A stretch of 64,000 nt of DNA, taken from contig NZ_WHOA01000092.1 in the NCBI RefSeq assembly GCF_013141715.1, forward strand, positions 48,803-112,802. The letters run 5' to 3'. Made by a program: the position numbers and the translations under genes. Origin of the DNA: Paenibacillus phytorum. Lineage in GTDB: Bacteria; Bacillota; Bacilli; Paenibacillales; NBRC-103111. Below the pieces are notes generated by a model. It worked only from the letters and a program-made list of their open reading frames with translations, was not told the DNA's origin and ran no database searches. Below are positions 63,628 to 64,000 of this stretch, piece after piece. The first letter of the stretch is position 1; the number at the start of each line of letters is the position of its first letter.

Positions 63628-64000
63628 ATGAATTAGGAAGGCAAGTATTACTTTGTACAACAATTTCCTTAAGTTTCTACAGGATACACTGAAGATGTTG
63701 TATGTTGGAGACTGTCGATTGATTCATTATGCCTCCTAACAACTGGTATTCAACTCCAAAATTCGATTTTAGTGTCATTTAGCTTTCGTGAGAGCAAATG
63801 GGCTATAGTGGTTACTCAGTCAATATTGTATTTTATACATCAATTCACACGCCTAAAGGCTATTTCGCAACTTGAAGTTGCAGTTTATACAACATTTTGA
63901 GCCCATTTGTCACGAAATGGCCTGTATAGGGCCAAATTGCTGTACATTATGCAACAACGAAGGGAGTGAGGCGAGATTTAGGCAGTAATTGTTGCACTTT
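63628..64000. other. Gene-free end of window with a long inverted repeat
   Basis: No gene is supported here. TCGTGA(GAG)CAAATGGGCT at 63786-63804 has a matching inverted copy AGCCCATTTGTCACGA at 63900-63915, enclosing about 95 bases. Inside lies a perfect palindrome GCAACTTGAAGTTGC (63867-63881), followed by further TTGCTG/GCAACA words to 63990. This may be a mobile-element remnant, a structured leader for a gene beyond the window, or an intergenic repeat. Confidence 0.45.

Overview
The window looks like the chromosome of a Gram-positive endospore former of the Paenibacillus group. Gene order follows the Bacillus/Paenibacillus com-lepA-hrcA-dnaK-prmA-rsmE-mtaB neighbourhood. The window holds a gerA-type germination operon, the germination protease gpr and spoIIP, a canonical CIRCE operator, strong AGGAGG ribosome binding sites and frequent GTG/TTG starts. 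I see no tRNA, rRNA, CRISPR array, transposase or prophage.

Layout. 1-6868: the 3' end of leuS, divergent comER, then the DNA-uptake genes comEA, comEB and comEC. 6884-10907: a leftward gerAA-gerAB-gerAC operon with a fourth small membrane protein. 11199-13010: an ECF sigma factor and zinc-binding anti-sigma factor behind a plausible autoregulated promoter. 13223-15857: holA, rpsT (reverse strand) and gpr. 15993-17579: an accessory cassette inserted between gpr and spoIIP, made of two TIR-like proteins and a 55-residue protein, followed by what looks like decayed coding sequence. 18146-23109: spoIIP, a yqxA-like gene, lepA and hemW. 23150-23741: a short N-acetylglutamate-synthase-like gene whose promoter overlaps an ARG-box-like palindrome. 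23784-30370: the heat-shock operon hrcA, an archaeal-like (group III) chaperonin, grpE, dnaK and dnaJ. 30477-34295: a PhoX-type phosphatase behind a PhoP box, two small genes and a secreted glycerophosphodiesterase. 34540-41726: prmA, an M50 protease, rsmE, mtaB, deoC, a Na/Pi symporter and an RlmI-like methyltransferase. 42139-46739: small metabolic genes (TolB-like, aldo/keto reductase, SDR, citrate synthase, SRPBCC). 46935-59656: the recombination nucleases addB, addA, sbcD and sbcC. 59702-63553: a Nudix hydrolase, a trypsin-like protease without a signal peptide and a secreted GH26-like enzyme.

The most interesting items are four. (1) The TIR-like cassette at 15993-17579 could be an undescribed NAD-linked defence module, with one protein keeping the ELG glutamate and the other lacking it. 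(2) A recurring hairpin-plus-ribosome-binding-site element lies directly before comEA, the yqxA-like gene and addB, and its stem changes by paired substitutions. (3) A thermosome-like chaperonin sits inside the CIRCE-controlled hrcA-dnaK operon. (4) An ARG-box-like operator overlaps the promoter of the acetyltransferase gene. All functional statements are read from sequence motifs and gene context; no database search was run.
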